From the NCBI GenBank assembly GCA_016202525.1, contig JACQOM010000056.1, positions 1 to 8,858 on the forward strand: DNA of 8,858 bases, read 5' to 3'. This document shows, one piece after another, positions 1-5,420 of the stretch. The translations under genes were made by a program, and so were the position numbers. The stretch is from Chloroflexota bacterium (GTDB lineage Bacteria > Chloroflexota > Dehalococcoidia > Dehalococcoidales > UBA2162). Under the pieces are notes generated by a model that made no database searches, had not been told where the DNA came from, and saw only the letters and a program-made list of their open reading frames with translations. Each line of letters opens with the position of its first letter. Position 1 is the first letter of the stretch.

Positions 1-1110
1 CAGAGCTTTACCCGCATCCAGCATTCCCTTGATTCCGGCTTCTGAACAGGCTGCCTTAGCCATCTCTGGAGAATGTCCGGCTACGCCTTTGGCGGCTATC
101 GCTACCGAAGGGTGAATAGCAGGCACTACTTGACTGACATTACCCATATCGGTGCTGCCTCTTCCACTACCGGATTGGGATGTCCTCACCTTGCGGCCCA
201 GAGATTCCATATTGGGTTTAAATAAACGGGCCAGAGTCATATTGTTAAGGAAGGTGGCATAGTATCCCTCCCCCCATTTATACTCCAGACGTGCGCCGGT
301 AGCCATGGCGGCGCCGGCAAAGCAATTTATTACCCTCTTCTTTAGCTCCTCGAGGTAGTCCATCTCCTCGGCGCGCACCAGGAAAGAGCCGGCGGTGTGA
401 GACGGCACAGCGTTAACCGCCTGTCCGCCATCGGTAATAATGCCATGGACGCGGGCACTGCTCTTGATATGCTGCCTGAGCGAGTTAATAGCGGTAAAGG
501 AGAGCAGCATCGCATCCAGAGCGTTGATGCCCTCCTCCGGCTTGGCCGCAGCGTGTGCCGCCTTACCGAAGAATTCGACATCCAACGGCCAGGCAGCCAG
601 AGCACCTGTTGAGGTCGATTTGGTGTTGGCCACATTATCCGTCCCCGGATGCACCATCATCGCCACATCCAGGTAGTCGAATCCACCCCTATCCACCATC
701 AATGACTTGCCGCCCCATATCTCCTCGGCGGGTGCGCCGATAACGGTGATAGTCGCTTTACACTGGTCGGCGACTGATTTGCAGGCTATAGCCGCTCCGA
801 CGGCGATATTACATATCAGATTATGACCGCAGGCATGTCCCAGGCCCGGCAGAGCATCGTACTCGGCGACAACGGCAATAACCGGTTTCCCCTTACCGTA
901 ACGCGCCCTGAAAGCGGTCGGCAGCCGGCAGATGCCCCGTTCCAGGGAAAAACCATTCTCCTCAAGGTATTGAGTCAGCCAGGCAGCGGCTTTCTCCTCA
1001 TGGAAACCAAGCTCAGGATTGGCATGTATTTTCAGGGCGAGTTCCCGGAGCTGGCTCTTTTGAGCATCCACTCCTTTTATTACTGCCGTCTTCAATCCGG
1101 TTACTTCCAT
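1..1110 (-). CDS. M20 family metallopeptidase/amidohydrolase (ACY1L2/AbgB-like), 3' end cut by window edge
   Basis: The frame read from ATG at 1110 is open for 370 codons to the window edge; family members run to about 390-400 residues, so only a short C-terminal piece is missing. The start is fixed by AAGGAGG six or seven bases upstream. Visible M20 marks: EYDALPGL at 83-90; the metal-site motif GHACGHN at 91-97, with the Cys typical of the M20D/ACY1L2 amidohydrolases; the acidic pair in APAEE at 126-130; MVHPG from 152; the dimerisation-domain motif GKAAHAAAKP at 182-191; GSTDMGNVS at 318-326; and the late metal-ligand motif GHSPEM at 345-350. The family hydrolyses amide bonds of N-acyl amino acids, p-aminobenzoyl-glutamate or beta-alanyl dipeptides using a di-metal centre. 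The substrate here cannot be told. No signal peptide is seen, so it is probably cytoplasmic. It lies 84 bases downstream of the cupin gene on the same strand. A possible internal promoter (TTGCTA, 18 bases, TATGAT) sits at 1141-1170 in that gap. Confidence 0.9.
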   Translation of the reverse strand, partial: MEVTGLKTAVIKGVDAQKSQLRELALKIHANPELGFHEEKAAAWLTQYLEENGFSLERGICRLPTAFRARYGKGKPVIAVVAEYDALPGLGHACGHNLICNIAVGAAIACKSVADQCKATITVIGAPAEEIWGGKSLMVDRGGFDYLDVAMMVHPGTDNVANTKSTSTGALAAWPLDVEFFGKAAHAAAKPEEGINALDAMLLSFTAINSLRQHIKSSARVHGIITDGGQAVNAVPSHTAGSFLVRAEEMDYLEELKKRVINCFAGAAMATGARLEYKWGEGYYATFLNNMTLARLFKPNMESLGRKVRTSQSGSGRGSTDMGNVSQVVPAIHPSVAIAAKGVAGHSPEMAKAACSEAGIKGMLDAGKAL

Positions 1111-1194
1111 GATTTTCCTCCTTAACCTAATTTGATTCTTATCATAAACTGACCGCCCGGTTTTTAGCAACAGGCTGACGAGGCTGAAAGAGGA

Positions 1195-1554
1195 CTAATC
1201 TTCCAGTTGCGTTACCTTGTTACCGGCCTTCATAACATAGATATGAGAAAACTCAGAATCTCCGGTAGCGCCGTGCCAGTGCTTCTCACCGGCGGGGATA
1301 AGGATAATATCACCCACTCCTACCCGCCTCTCTTCATTCTCCGTCGCCACGGTACCACTCCCCGCTGTCACAATCAGAATCTGTTCACAGTTGTGAGCGT
1401 GAAACTTGTTTCTGACCCCCCTGCCGAAACTCACTATGCTCACGACATATTCCTTGCTATCCGGCAGTAGGACCTGCCTGGTCACGTTCCGCCCCGTGAA
1501 CAATGGACTGGCCGCAGATTCTTTGGGGACTTTTTCCATCCTGACTACTTTCAT
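1195..1554 (-). CDS. Small single-domain cupin protein (119 aa)
   Basis: The protein is one cupin_2 beta-barrel. Motif 1 is visible as G46 followed by H52, H54 and E57 (sequence FHAHNCEQ) and a turn glycine at 65-67. Motif 2 is GDIILIPAGEKHWHG at 81-95, with H92 as the fourth ligand. The 2-His/Glu/His set should hold one divalent metal. Length and architecture match small conserved-barrel cupins that act as isomerases, dioxygenase-like enzymes, sugar- or metabolite-binding proteins; the sequence does not say which. The start ATG at 1554 has AAGGAGG about six bases upstream (1561-1567), and no better start exists. It is the first gene of a likely two-gene minus-strand unit with the M20 amidohydrolase, which suggests that both act on the same small molecule. 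This link is inference. Confidence 0.85.
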   Translation of the reverse strand: MKVVRMEKVPKESAASPLFTGRNVTRQVLLPDSKEYVVSIVSFGRGVRNKFHAHNCEQILIVTAGSGTVATENEERRVGVGDIILIPAGEKHWHGATGDSEFSHIYVMKAGNKVTQLED

Positions 1555-1583
1555 ATCCGTCCTCCTTGCCGACTTGACGATTT

Positions 1584-1592
1584 ATTGTAGCA
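1584..1592 (-). promoter_or_regulatory. Candidate extended -10 promoter of the cupin/amidohydrolase unit
   Basis: Read on the minus strand the sequence is TGCTACAAT, an extended -10 element (TGN plus TACAAT). Transcription would start about 23 bases before the cupin ATG, leaving room for the ribosome binding site. No good -35 box is seen 17 bases upstream, which fits an extended -10 promoter but keeps confidence moderate. Confidence 0.4.
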
Positions 1593-1690
1593 CCGTTCCA
1601 TAATTTTTTTCTATCCACCTAAAACACGGTTCTGTTTGTACTTGGTTGATTCCGGTAGCATTACCCAGGAAAAACAGCTCATTCAAGAAC

Positions 1691-1711
1691 GTCATTCCAG
1701 AAGGCTGGAAT
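1691..1711. repeat. Short hairpin repeat of the GTCATTCCAG type
   Basis: ATTCCAG (1694-1700) and CTGGAAT (1705-1711) form a perfect 7-base-pair stem with a four-base loop, preceded by GTC. The same GTCATTC/GGAATGAC ends occur in the larger element at 4762-4857, so this looks like a compact or decayed member of that family. It lies upstream of the cupin promoter and outside any gene. Confidence 0.55.
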
Positions 1712-1722
1712 CTCAGTTGGCG

Positions 1723-1764
1723 TAGTGCTGTGCGCCGTTGGTGTAATGCTGTGCGCCGTTCATG
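1723..1764. repeat. Tandem repeat, two copies of a 21-base unit
   Basis: The 14-base core TGCTGTGCGCCGTT appears at 1726-1739 and again at 1747-1760, exactly 21 bases apart. Flanking bases of the unit (GTAG/GTAA) are also similar. It abuts the palindrome at 1753-1788 and belongs to a repeat cluster without genes. Confidence 0.65.
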
Positions 1765-1788
1765 GTGAGCTTGTCGAACCATCGGCGC
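1753..1788. repeat. Compact palindromic repeat (ATGGT...ACCAT core)
   Basis: An outer stem GCGCCG (1753-1758)/CGGCGC (1783-1788) encloses an inner stem ATGGT (1762-1766)/ACCAT (1778-1782). Read on the minus strand, 1762-1782 begins ATGGTTCGACAAG and ends CTCACCAT. The same two pieces occur at 5327-5339 and 5386-5393, split there by a 46-base insert, so this is the short form of that repeat. Confidence 0.65.
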
Positions 1789-1877
1789 GCCTTCGACAAA
1801 CGTTCGACTGAGCTCACGCCGAAGGCTCAGGGCGAGCGGAGTTATTGTGGCCTCTTTTAGCAACTAACCCCCAGCTT

Positions 1878-1916
1878 GTCATTGCGAGCCCTTCCGCTGA
1901 AGGGCGAAACAATCCG
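1878..1916. repeat. GTCATTGCG...CAATCCG hairpin repeat
   Basis: The element starts GTCATTGCGAG and ends ACAATCCG. ATTG and CAAT pair at its ends, and GCCCTTC (1888-1894)/GAAGGGC (1899-1905) form an inner hairpin with loop CGCT. It has the same ends as the element at 8353-8385 but a different centre, so both belong to one dispersed intergenic family. Confidence 0.6.
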
Positions 1917-1930
1917 CCTAGAGGTTGGCA

Positions 1931-2056
1931 ACCTATCCCCCTATCCCCTTCCCTTTTAAGAGAAGGGAGAGTGTAAGGAAGAGAGGGGGACGAAGCCCCT
2001 CTCTAAAATCTCTTCCCCCTCTCCTTTAAAGGAGAGGGGGATAAAGGGGGTGAGGT
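1931..2056. repeat. 126-base C/T-rich MITE-like element with terminal inverted repeats
   Basis: The left end (ACCTATCCCCCTATCCCC) and the reverse complement of the right end (ACCTCACCCCCTTTATCCCC) match except for two bases and a two-base gap. Inside are a GAGAGGGG/CCCCTCTC hairpin (1981-2003) and a perfect 26-base palindrome at 2015-2040 centred on TTTAAA. There is no coding frame. The whole element could fold into one long branched hairpin on either strand. It lies just upstream of the promoter of the E1 genes. Confidence 0.65.
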
Positions 2057-2100
2057 TTAACGAACAACCCAGATTAAGTAAAAACCCACACCGCCCATTG

Positions 2101-2129
2101 TTGACAAAATCATGATAAGCAGTTATAAA
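2101..2129 (+). promoter_or_regulatory. Sigma70-type promoter of the E1 alpha/beta genes
   Basis: TTGACA at 2101-2106 is a perfect -35 box. TATAAA at 2124-2129 is a -10 box with one mismatch, and the spacer is exactly 17 bases. Transcription would start near 2136, giving a leader of about 68 bases before the ATG at 2204. I see no operator or riboswitch in that leader. Confidence 0.7.
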
Positions 2130-2191
2130 GTACTTACCGCCGAGCTAAATCAAGTTAACTACGGCATCACGATTTTCTTAGACGGTATAAT

Positions 2192-2200
2192 AGGAGGTGA
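2192..2200 (+). promoter_or_regulatory. Strong ribosome binding site of E1 alpha
   Basis: AGGAGGTGA is a nine-base match to the anti-Shine-Dalgarno end of 16S rRNA. GGAGG ends six bases before the ATG at 2204, which fixes that start and predicts efficient translation. Confidence 0.8.
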
Positions 2201-2203
2201 CTG

Positions 2204-3166
2204 ATGAACCTGAACAATGAGGAACTGCTTCAACTGTATCAGGACATGCTGGTATTCAGAGCCATCGAGGAGCAAATGTCAGCACAGGCTGAAGGCTGGC
2301 ACGCCGCAGTCGGCGAGGAAGCCAGCCACGTAGGTACTTACTTCGGCCTGCAGAAAGATGATGTGGTTGGCCCTCACTTCCGCGGTATCTATGGAATACA
2401 CTACATGAAAGGCATGTCCCTTCTCGAAGTTTTCTCCGCAATATTCAACCGGGAAATGAGCCAGAGCAAAGGCAAGGGACTGGGAATGGTCGGCTCTTTG
2501 AAACACAACATCCTGCCCTGGACTACCGGTACCCTGGCACAGCTTTTTCCCATCTCCACCGGCGCCGCTCTGGCGCTCAAACAGCAAAAACAAAAACGCG
2601 TCGTCGTGGTGAGCTTTGGCGATAGCACCAGCAGCCGGGGCGAGTTCCATGAAGCGCTCAACTTTGCTTCCATCCTGAAATTACCCATCGTTTACGTCTG
2701 CATTAATAATAAGTGGGGCGAGTACACAGCCACTAAAAGGGGCATCTCCGCCAAAGACATTGCCGACCGGGCTAAGGGCTACAGCATGCCCGGAGTCATA
2801 GCCGATGGACAAGATGTGCTGGCCGTGAATGACGCTGTCCAGGCAGCCGTTGCCCGGGCACGGCGGGGTGATGGTCCCAGCCTGATTGAATGCAAGACCT
2901 GCCGGCTCGGCGGGCATCAGGTCGCCGACAAGGCGTTATACCGGACCAAAGAAGAACAAGCGGAAATCGAAGCCTTTCGCCAGAGAGACCCTATCAAACT
3001 GTTCTCGGAACAACTGATTAAAAAGCATGTGTTAACGGAAAAGAAGGCTGAGGAATTAGCCGACCAGACGAAAGCCAAAGTAGAAAAAGCCTGTCAGGAT
3101 GCTGCTGGTGGTGCCCGGCCGAGACGGGACAAGGAATTTGCCTTATCAGAGGTCTTCGCCCCGTAG
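2204..3166 (+). CDS. Thiamine-diphosphate-dependent dehydrogenase E1 component, alpha subunit (atypical)
   Basis: This 320-residue protein aligns over its length with E1 alpha of pyruvate, branched-chain 2-oxoacid and acetoin dehydrogenase complexes. These enzymes decarboxylate the substrate on thiamine diphosphate and pass the acyl group to a lipoyl E2. Visible features: the N-terminal helix with MLVFRAIEEQM (15-25), GEEASHVG (37-44), PISTGAALALK (116-126), and the cofactor motif running from G139-D140 to N168-N169, followed by YRTKEE (246-251) and DPIKLF. Three usually conserved sites are changed. GDG of the cofactor motif is GDS (139-141). The R-x-H-G-H loop is RLGGH (234-238), losing its first His. 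The GGSMH stretch is GSLKH (97-101). The substrate is unknown, and the enzyme may not feed an ordinary complex. The beta subunit follows after a 140-base gap containing a repeat. Confidence 0.85.
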   Translation: MNLNNEELLQLYQDMLVFRAIEEQMSAQAEGWHAAVGEEASHVGTYFGLQKDDVVGPHFRGIYGIHYMKGMSLLEVFSAIFNREMSQSKGKGLGMVGSLKHNILPWTTGTLAQLFPISTGAALALKQQKQKRVVVVSFGDSTSSRGEFHEALNFASILKLPIVYVCINNKWGEYTATKRGISAKDIADRAKGYSMPGVIADGQDVLAVNDAVQAAVARARRGDGPSLIECKTCRLGGHQVADKALYRTKEEQAEIEAFRQRDPIKLFSEQLIKKHVLTEKKAEELADQTKAKVEKACQDAAGGARPRRDKEFALSEVFAP

Positions 3167-3181
3167 CCAACTTTTCCCAAT

Positions 3182-3244
3182 GTCATTCTGAGGAGCGACC
3201 TGCTCGCCGAACAAGTTCTTCGGCAGGCGAAAGCGACGAAGAAT
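3182..3244. repeat. Hairpin repeat inside the gap between E1 alpha and E1 beta
   Basis: GTCATTCTGAGGAGCG begins the element and CGACGAAGAAT ends it, with ATTCT (3185-3189) pairing with AGAAT (3240-3244). Within lie CCTG/CAGG and CCGAA/TTCGG pairs that make a second, inner hairpin. It is a variant of the 8353-8385 family carrying a larger centre. It is followed by no T-run, so it is not a standard terminator. If the two genes share a transcript, it is transcribed as a hairpin. Confidence 0.6.
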
Positions 3245-3306
3245 ATGGGCGTGGGGCTGTCAGTGAGACACCGAGAACCTTACAAAGCTAAGAAGGAGAA
3301 AAACAG

Positions 3307-4278
3307 ATGAGAGAGATAAGTTTTACTGAAGCCATCCGTGAAGCTCTGCGCGAGGAAATGCGCCGTGACCCCAGTGTCTATGTCGTCGGCCTGGACCATG
3401 GTATTCGTGCAGGGATATCTAAAGTAACCACCGGCTTAGAGGAAGAATTCGGCAGCGATAGGGTAATCAACGCGCCCATCGCCGAGGGCATCATCGCTGG
3501 CCATACTGTGGGCGCCGCCCTGATGGGTCAGAGACCGGTAGCCGAAATACTGTCGGCCGATTTTATGAGCGCCGCTATGGAGCCGATGTTTACCAACGCC
3601 GGCCGGGCGAGATACGTGAGCAATGGTGAAGCCAAAGTCCCGCTGGTAATAAGGACCCGCGTTGGCGGAGTGGGACAGTATGTGTCCAGCCCTGAGGCTT
3701 GGTTCGTGCATATGCCGGGAGTGAAGGTGGTGTTCCCCTCTACCCCTTATGATGCCAAGGGACTGCTCAAGTCCTCGATAAGAGATGATAACCCGGTGGT
3801 CTTTTTTGAACACGGCAGCCTGCATCAGGACGCCAAAGGCCCCGTGCCTGAAGAAGAATATACCATCCCACTGGGAGTAGCCGATATCAAGCAGGCCGGC
3901 AAGGATGTCACCGTGGTGACTTTTGCCAAGCTGGTCCAAGACGCGCTTGAAGCCGCCGCAGAACTGGCCAAGGAGTCTATCAGCGTGGAGGTGCTGGACC
4001 TCCGGACTCTCTACCCTATCGATAAAGCCGCTATTTTGAACTCGGTTAAGAAGACCGGCAGGCTTGTCGTCGCCCACCAGGCATGGAAAACGTGTGGCAT
4101 CGGGGCTGAGATAACCGCCATCGTCGCTGAGGAAGCCCTATCCTCCCTGAAGGCGCCTGTTGTCCGCGTGGCCGGTCCTGATGCACCCATCCCCTACAAT
4201 TATCCCCTGCAGAAACTGGTCATGCCCGGCAAAGATGACATCGTCAGCGCTGTCAGGAAGGTAATGGCTTCCAAATAA
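3307..4278 (+). CDS. Thiamine-diphosphate-dependent dehydrogenase E1 component, beta subunit (atypical)
   Basis: This 323-residue protein has the normal length and layout of E1 beta, which with alpha forms an alpha2beta2 heterotetramer and binds the pyrimidine half of the cofactor. Features in order: SFTEAIREAL (5-14); INAPIAEG (54-61), whose E60 is the Glu expected to activate the cofactor; GQRPVAEI (74-81); AWFVHMPGVKVVFPSTPYDA (131-150); NPVVFFEH (162-169); IPLGVADI (187-194); VEVLDLRTLYPID (227-239); and the C-terminal transketolase domain ending near PYNYPLQK. In ordinary E1 beta proteins a QHSQ stretch precedes AW; here it is QYVS (124-127), so the conserved active-site His is Tyr125. 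Start ATG 3307 has AAGGAG eight bases upstream. It pairs with the gene at 2204-3166. No E2 or E3 gene follows within the window. Confidence 0.85.
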   Translation: MREISFTEAIREALREEMRRDPSVYVVGLDHGIRAGISKVTTGLEEEFGSDRVINAPIAEGIIAGHTVGAALMGQRPVAEILSADFMSAAMEPMFTNAGRARYVSNGEAKVPLVIRTRVGGVGQYVSSPEAWFVHMPGVKVVFPSTPYDAKGLLKSSIRDDNPVVFFEHGSLHQDAKGPVPEEEYTIPLGVADIKQAGKDVTVVTFAKLVQDALEAAAELAKESISVEVLDLRTLYPIDKAAILNSVKKTGRLVVAHQAWKTCGIGAEITAIVAEEALSSLKAPVVRVAGPDAPIPYNYPLQKLVMPGKDDIVSAVRKVMASK

Positions 4279-4374
4279 TCCGGATACTCCCTTAGCTGAC
4301 GAAGGTTGACAGAAACCTGTCTGAATCTAACTGAAAATCAATAACGGCTTAGCAACGAAAAGGAGGGAAACCGG

Positions 4375-4593
4375 ATGGAAGAAATCTCAGCCAAGTCACG
4401 GTTAGCTACTACTCTTTTTGCCTTTTTTCTAGGAGTTGTAGGCGTTCATCGTTTCTACTTGAGAAAGATAGGAACCGGGATTGTCATGATATTGACTGGT
4501 GGTGGGCTGGGAATCTGGGCACTAATAGATTTCATAATGGCCGTGGCTGGTAGAATGAAAGACAAAGATGGTAAAATTGTCAAAACTTGGTAA
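4375..4593 (+). CDS. TM2 domain membrane protein (72 aa)
   Basis: The sequence is a complete TM2 domain (Pfam PF05154). After a short hydrophilic start, a first hydrophobic segment (about 10-24) leads into the conserved GVHRFYLRKIGTG (23-35). A second hydrophobic segment (about 36-58) contains GGGLGIWALIDFIM, and the protein ends in the charged tail GRMKDKDGK (59-67). Such proteins are two-helix inner-membrane proteins; in most bacteria their role is unknown. AGGAGGG at 4361-4367 places the start at ATG 4375. The gene follows E1 beta by 96 bases on the same strand. A TTGACA at 4306-4311 without a good -10 box leaves it open whether it has its own promoter. No functional tie to the E1 genes is apparent. 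Confidence 0.85.
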   Translation: MEEISAKSRLATTLFAFFLGVVGVHRFYLRKIGTGIVMILTGGGLGIWALIDFIMAVAGRMKDKDGKIVKTW

Positions 4594-4665
4594 CGTACGT
4601 TCTAAGTTTAGCTTTAACGAAAAGTCGCGGGGTAGAAAACTCCTGACTACAATAAACCTGCTGAC

Positions 4666-4732
4666 GCCGGGGTGGCGGAACAGCTAGACGCAGTAAGCGA
4701 TGCCATAGCTTACTGTTTCAAACCCCGCCACG
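4666..4732 (+). pseudogene. Degenerate tRNA-Leu-like sequence
   Basis: The first 28 bases (4666-4693) match the 5' part of the intact tRNA-Leu at 5468-5495 except for two adjacent bases, covering the acceptor strand and the whole D-arm. After that the copy diverges. CAGTAAGC (4691-4698) and GCTTACTG (4708-4715) form a perfect eight-base-pair hairpin with a nine-base loop in place of the anticodon arm. TTTCAAA then resembles a T-loop without a stem, and CCCCGCCA (4723-4730) can re-pair with GCCGGGG in six of seven positions. There is no variable arm, no T-stem and no CCA. It cannot be a working tRNA; a decayed duplicate or rearranged remnant fits best. Confidence 0.55.
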
Positions 4733-4761
4733 TTGACGGTACATTCGGTTTTGGTTGTGTC

Positions 4762-4857
4762 GTCATTCTGGCGAAAGCCAGAATCCATGATTCTCTCTCC
4801 TCCCCAATGGATTCCAGCCGAAGTTTACCCCGTACGCCGATACGGGGCTGGAATGAC
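4762..4857. repeat. 96-base MITE-like element (GTCATTC...GAATGAC)
   Basis: The ends GTCATTC (4762-4768) and GAATGAC (4851-4857) are exact inverted repeats. Inside, ATTCTGGC (4765-4772)/GCCAGAAT (4777-4784) form a perfect hairpin with a GAAA loop. ATTCCAGCC (4811-4819)/GGCTGGAAT (4846-4854) form a second stem, alternative to CCCCGTA (4828-4834)/TACGGGG (4841-4847), with which it shares two bases. No credible protein is encoded. It lies shortly after the tRNA-Leu remnant. Confidence 0.65.
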
Positions 4858-4951
4858 ATCTTTGAATAAGTCGTTTATTTCCTCTAACGATGATATTGAA
4901 ATCAACCAAATGCAAATAGAACCACGCTGACAGTCTCTTGACATTCAGCGG

Positions 4952-5065
4952 TCAGTATCTTATTACGCCCTTCTTTATCAGGACCTGCTTGTCTACTTTT
5001 ACCGGTACCGGCACCTGCTGCGTTACCTTGTTAACCAAGCTGTTCAACTTCACAATGGCATTCAT
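4952..5065 (-). CDS. Candidate small protein, 37 aa, unknown function
   Basis: The minus strand carries ATG at 5065, preceded by GGAGG at 5072-5076 with a six-base spacer, and runs 37 codons to TGA at 4952-4954. The peptide begins MNAIVKLNSLVNKVTQQ, continues VPVPVKVDKQ and ends LIKKGVIRY. It is basic, rich in Lys and Val, has no membrane segment, and matches no family I know. A -10-like TATACT at 5146-5151 lies about 80 bases upstream but has no good -35 box. The well-placed ribosome binding site is the main support. The short length and lack of homologues known to me make chance possible. Confidence 0.35.
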   Translation of the reverse strand: MNAIVKLNSLVNKVTQQVPVPVKVDKQVLIKKGVIRY

Positions 5066-5249
5066 TTTTCGCCTCCACCCTCGAATTCGGCTTCTCTGGA
5101 AACTTGTGTACCTCTATAAGATACCTACCCGCCTAATTTCAGCATAGTATATATTACCTTACGAAGTCATAAAATTTGGGCAAAATTCGTTACAAAACTA
5201 TTGCATTTGTAGAAGACCTGTGAGGTCGGGATAGATGTTTTGGCTTGAG

Positions 5250-5411
5250 GTCGTTTAGCAACGAGTGAAAATACCGTCTTTCCGTTCATCCTGAGCGTGT
5301 CGAAGGATGAGGCTTTAACCACCGCTATGGTTCGACAAGCCTGTCCTGAGCTTGCCGAAGGGCCTGTCCTGAGCTTGCCGAAGGGCTCACCATAATCGGT
5401 TACTAAACGAC
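5250..5411. repeat. 162-base MITE-like element with 13-base terminal inverted repeats
   Basis: GTCGTTTAGCAAC (5250-5262) and the reverse complement of GTTACTAAACGAC (5399-5411) agree at 12 of 13 positions. The interior contains the hairpin CATCCT/AGGATG (5287-5309) and the ATGGTTCGACAAG...CTCACCAT repeat (5327-5393) with its duplicated insert. There is no transposase, so if it is mobile it depends on one elsewhere. It ends 10 bases before the tRNA-Leu promoter. Confidence 0.55.
5340..5385. repeat. Exact tandem duplication of a 23-base unit
   Basis: The unit starting CCTGTCCTGAGCTTGCCG and ending AAGGG occurs at 5340-5362 and again, with no change, at 5363-5385. It sits exactly between the two halves of the ATGGT/ACCAT palindrome, whose undivided form is at 1762-1782 on the other strand. 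Confidence 0.8.
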
Positions 5412-5420
5412 GGGATTGGC

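Larger units (their letters stand above)
1555..2203. other. Intergenic region of 649 bases: promoters and a repeat cluster, no credible gene
   Basis: This stretch separates divergent units, cupin on the minus strand and E1 on the plus strand. It holds the cupin promoter at its left end, five separate repeat structures between 1691 and 2056, and the E1 promoter at 2101-2129. A 93-codon minus-strand open frame (1582-1863) consists mostly of repeat sequence and has no family resemblance, so I do not call it a gene. Confidence 0.7.

Noticed and set aside
823..1125. 100-codon plus-strand open frame
   Set aside because: It lies opposite the N-terminal part of the M20 amidohydrolase, which carries GHACGHN and a strong ribosome binding site.
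1582..1863. 93-codon minus-strand open frame in the cupin-E1 intergenic region
   Set aside because: It is made largely of repeat sequence (21-base tandem units and palindromes) and has no recognisable domain.
2130..2203. TPP riboswitch before the thiamine-dependent E1 genes
   Set aside because: The conserved CUGAGA and related THI-box elements are absent from the leader.
3182..3244. Transcription terminator between E1 alpha and beta
   Set aside because: The hairpin is imperfect and no T-run follows on the plus strand.
3436..4077. 213-codon minus-strand open frame
   Set aside because: It is the complement of E1 beta, which is clearly coding; the length comes from codon bias in the real gene.
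4672..4930. Two 65-codon plus-strand frames
   Set aside because: One starts within the tRNA-Leu-like remnant, and both run through the 4762-4857 palindromic element; phrases such as VILAKARIHDS are typical translations of such repeats.
4938..5147. 69-codon plus-strand frame
   Set aside because: It has no ribosome binding site and lies opposite the better supported 37-codon minus-strand frame.
5340..5385. CRISPR-like direct repeats
   Set aside because: The two 23-base copies are adjacent with no spacer, and there are no cas genes; this is a tandem duplication.
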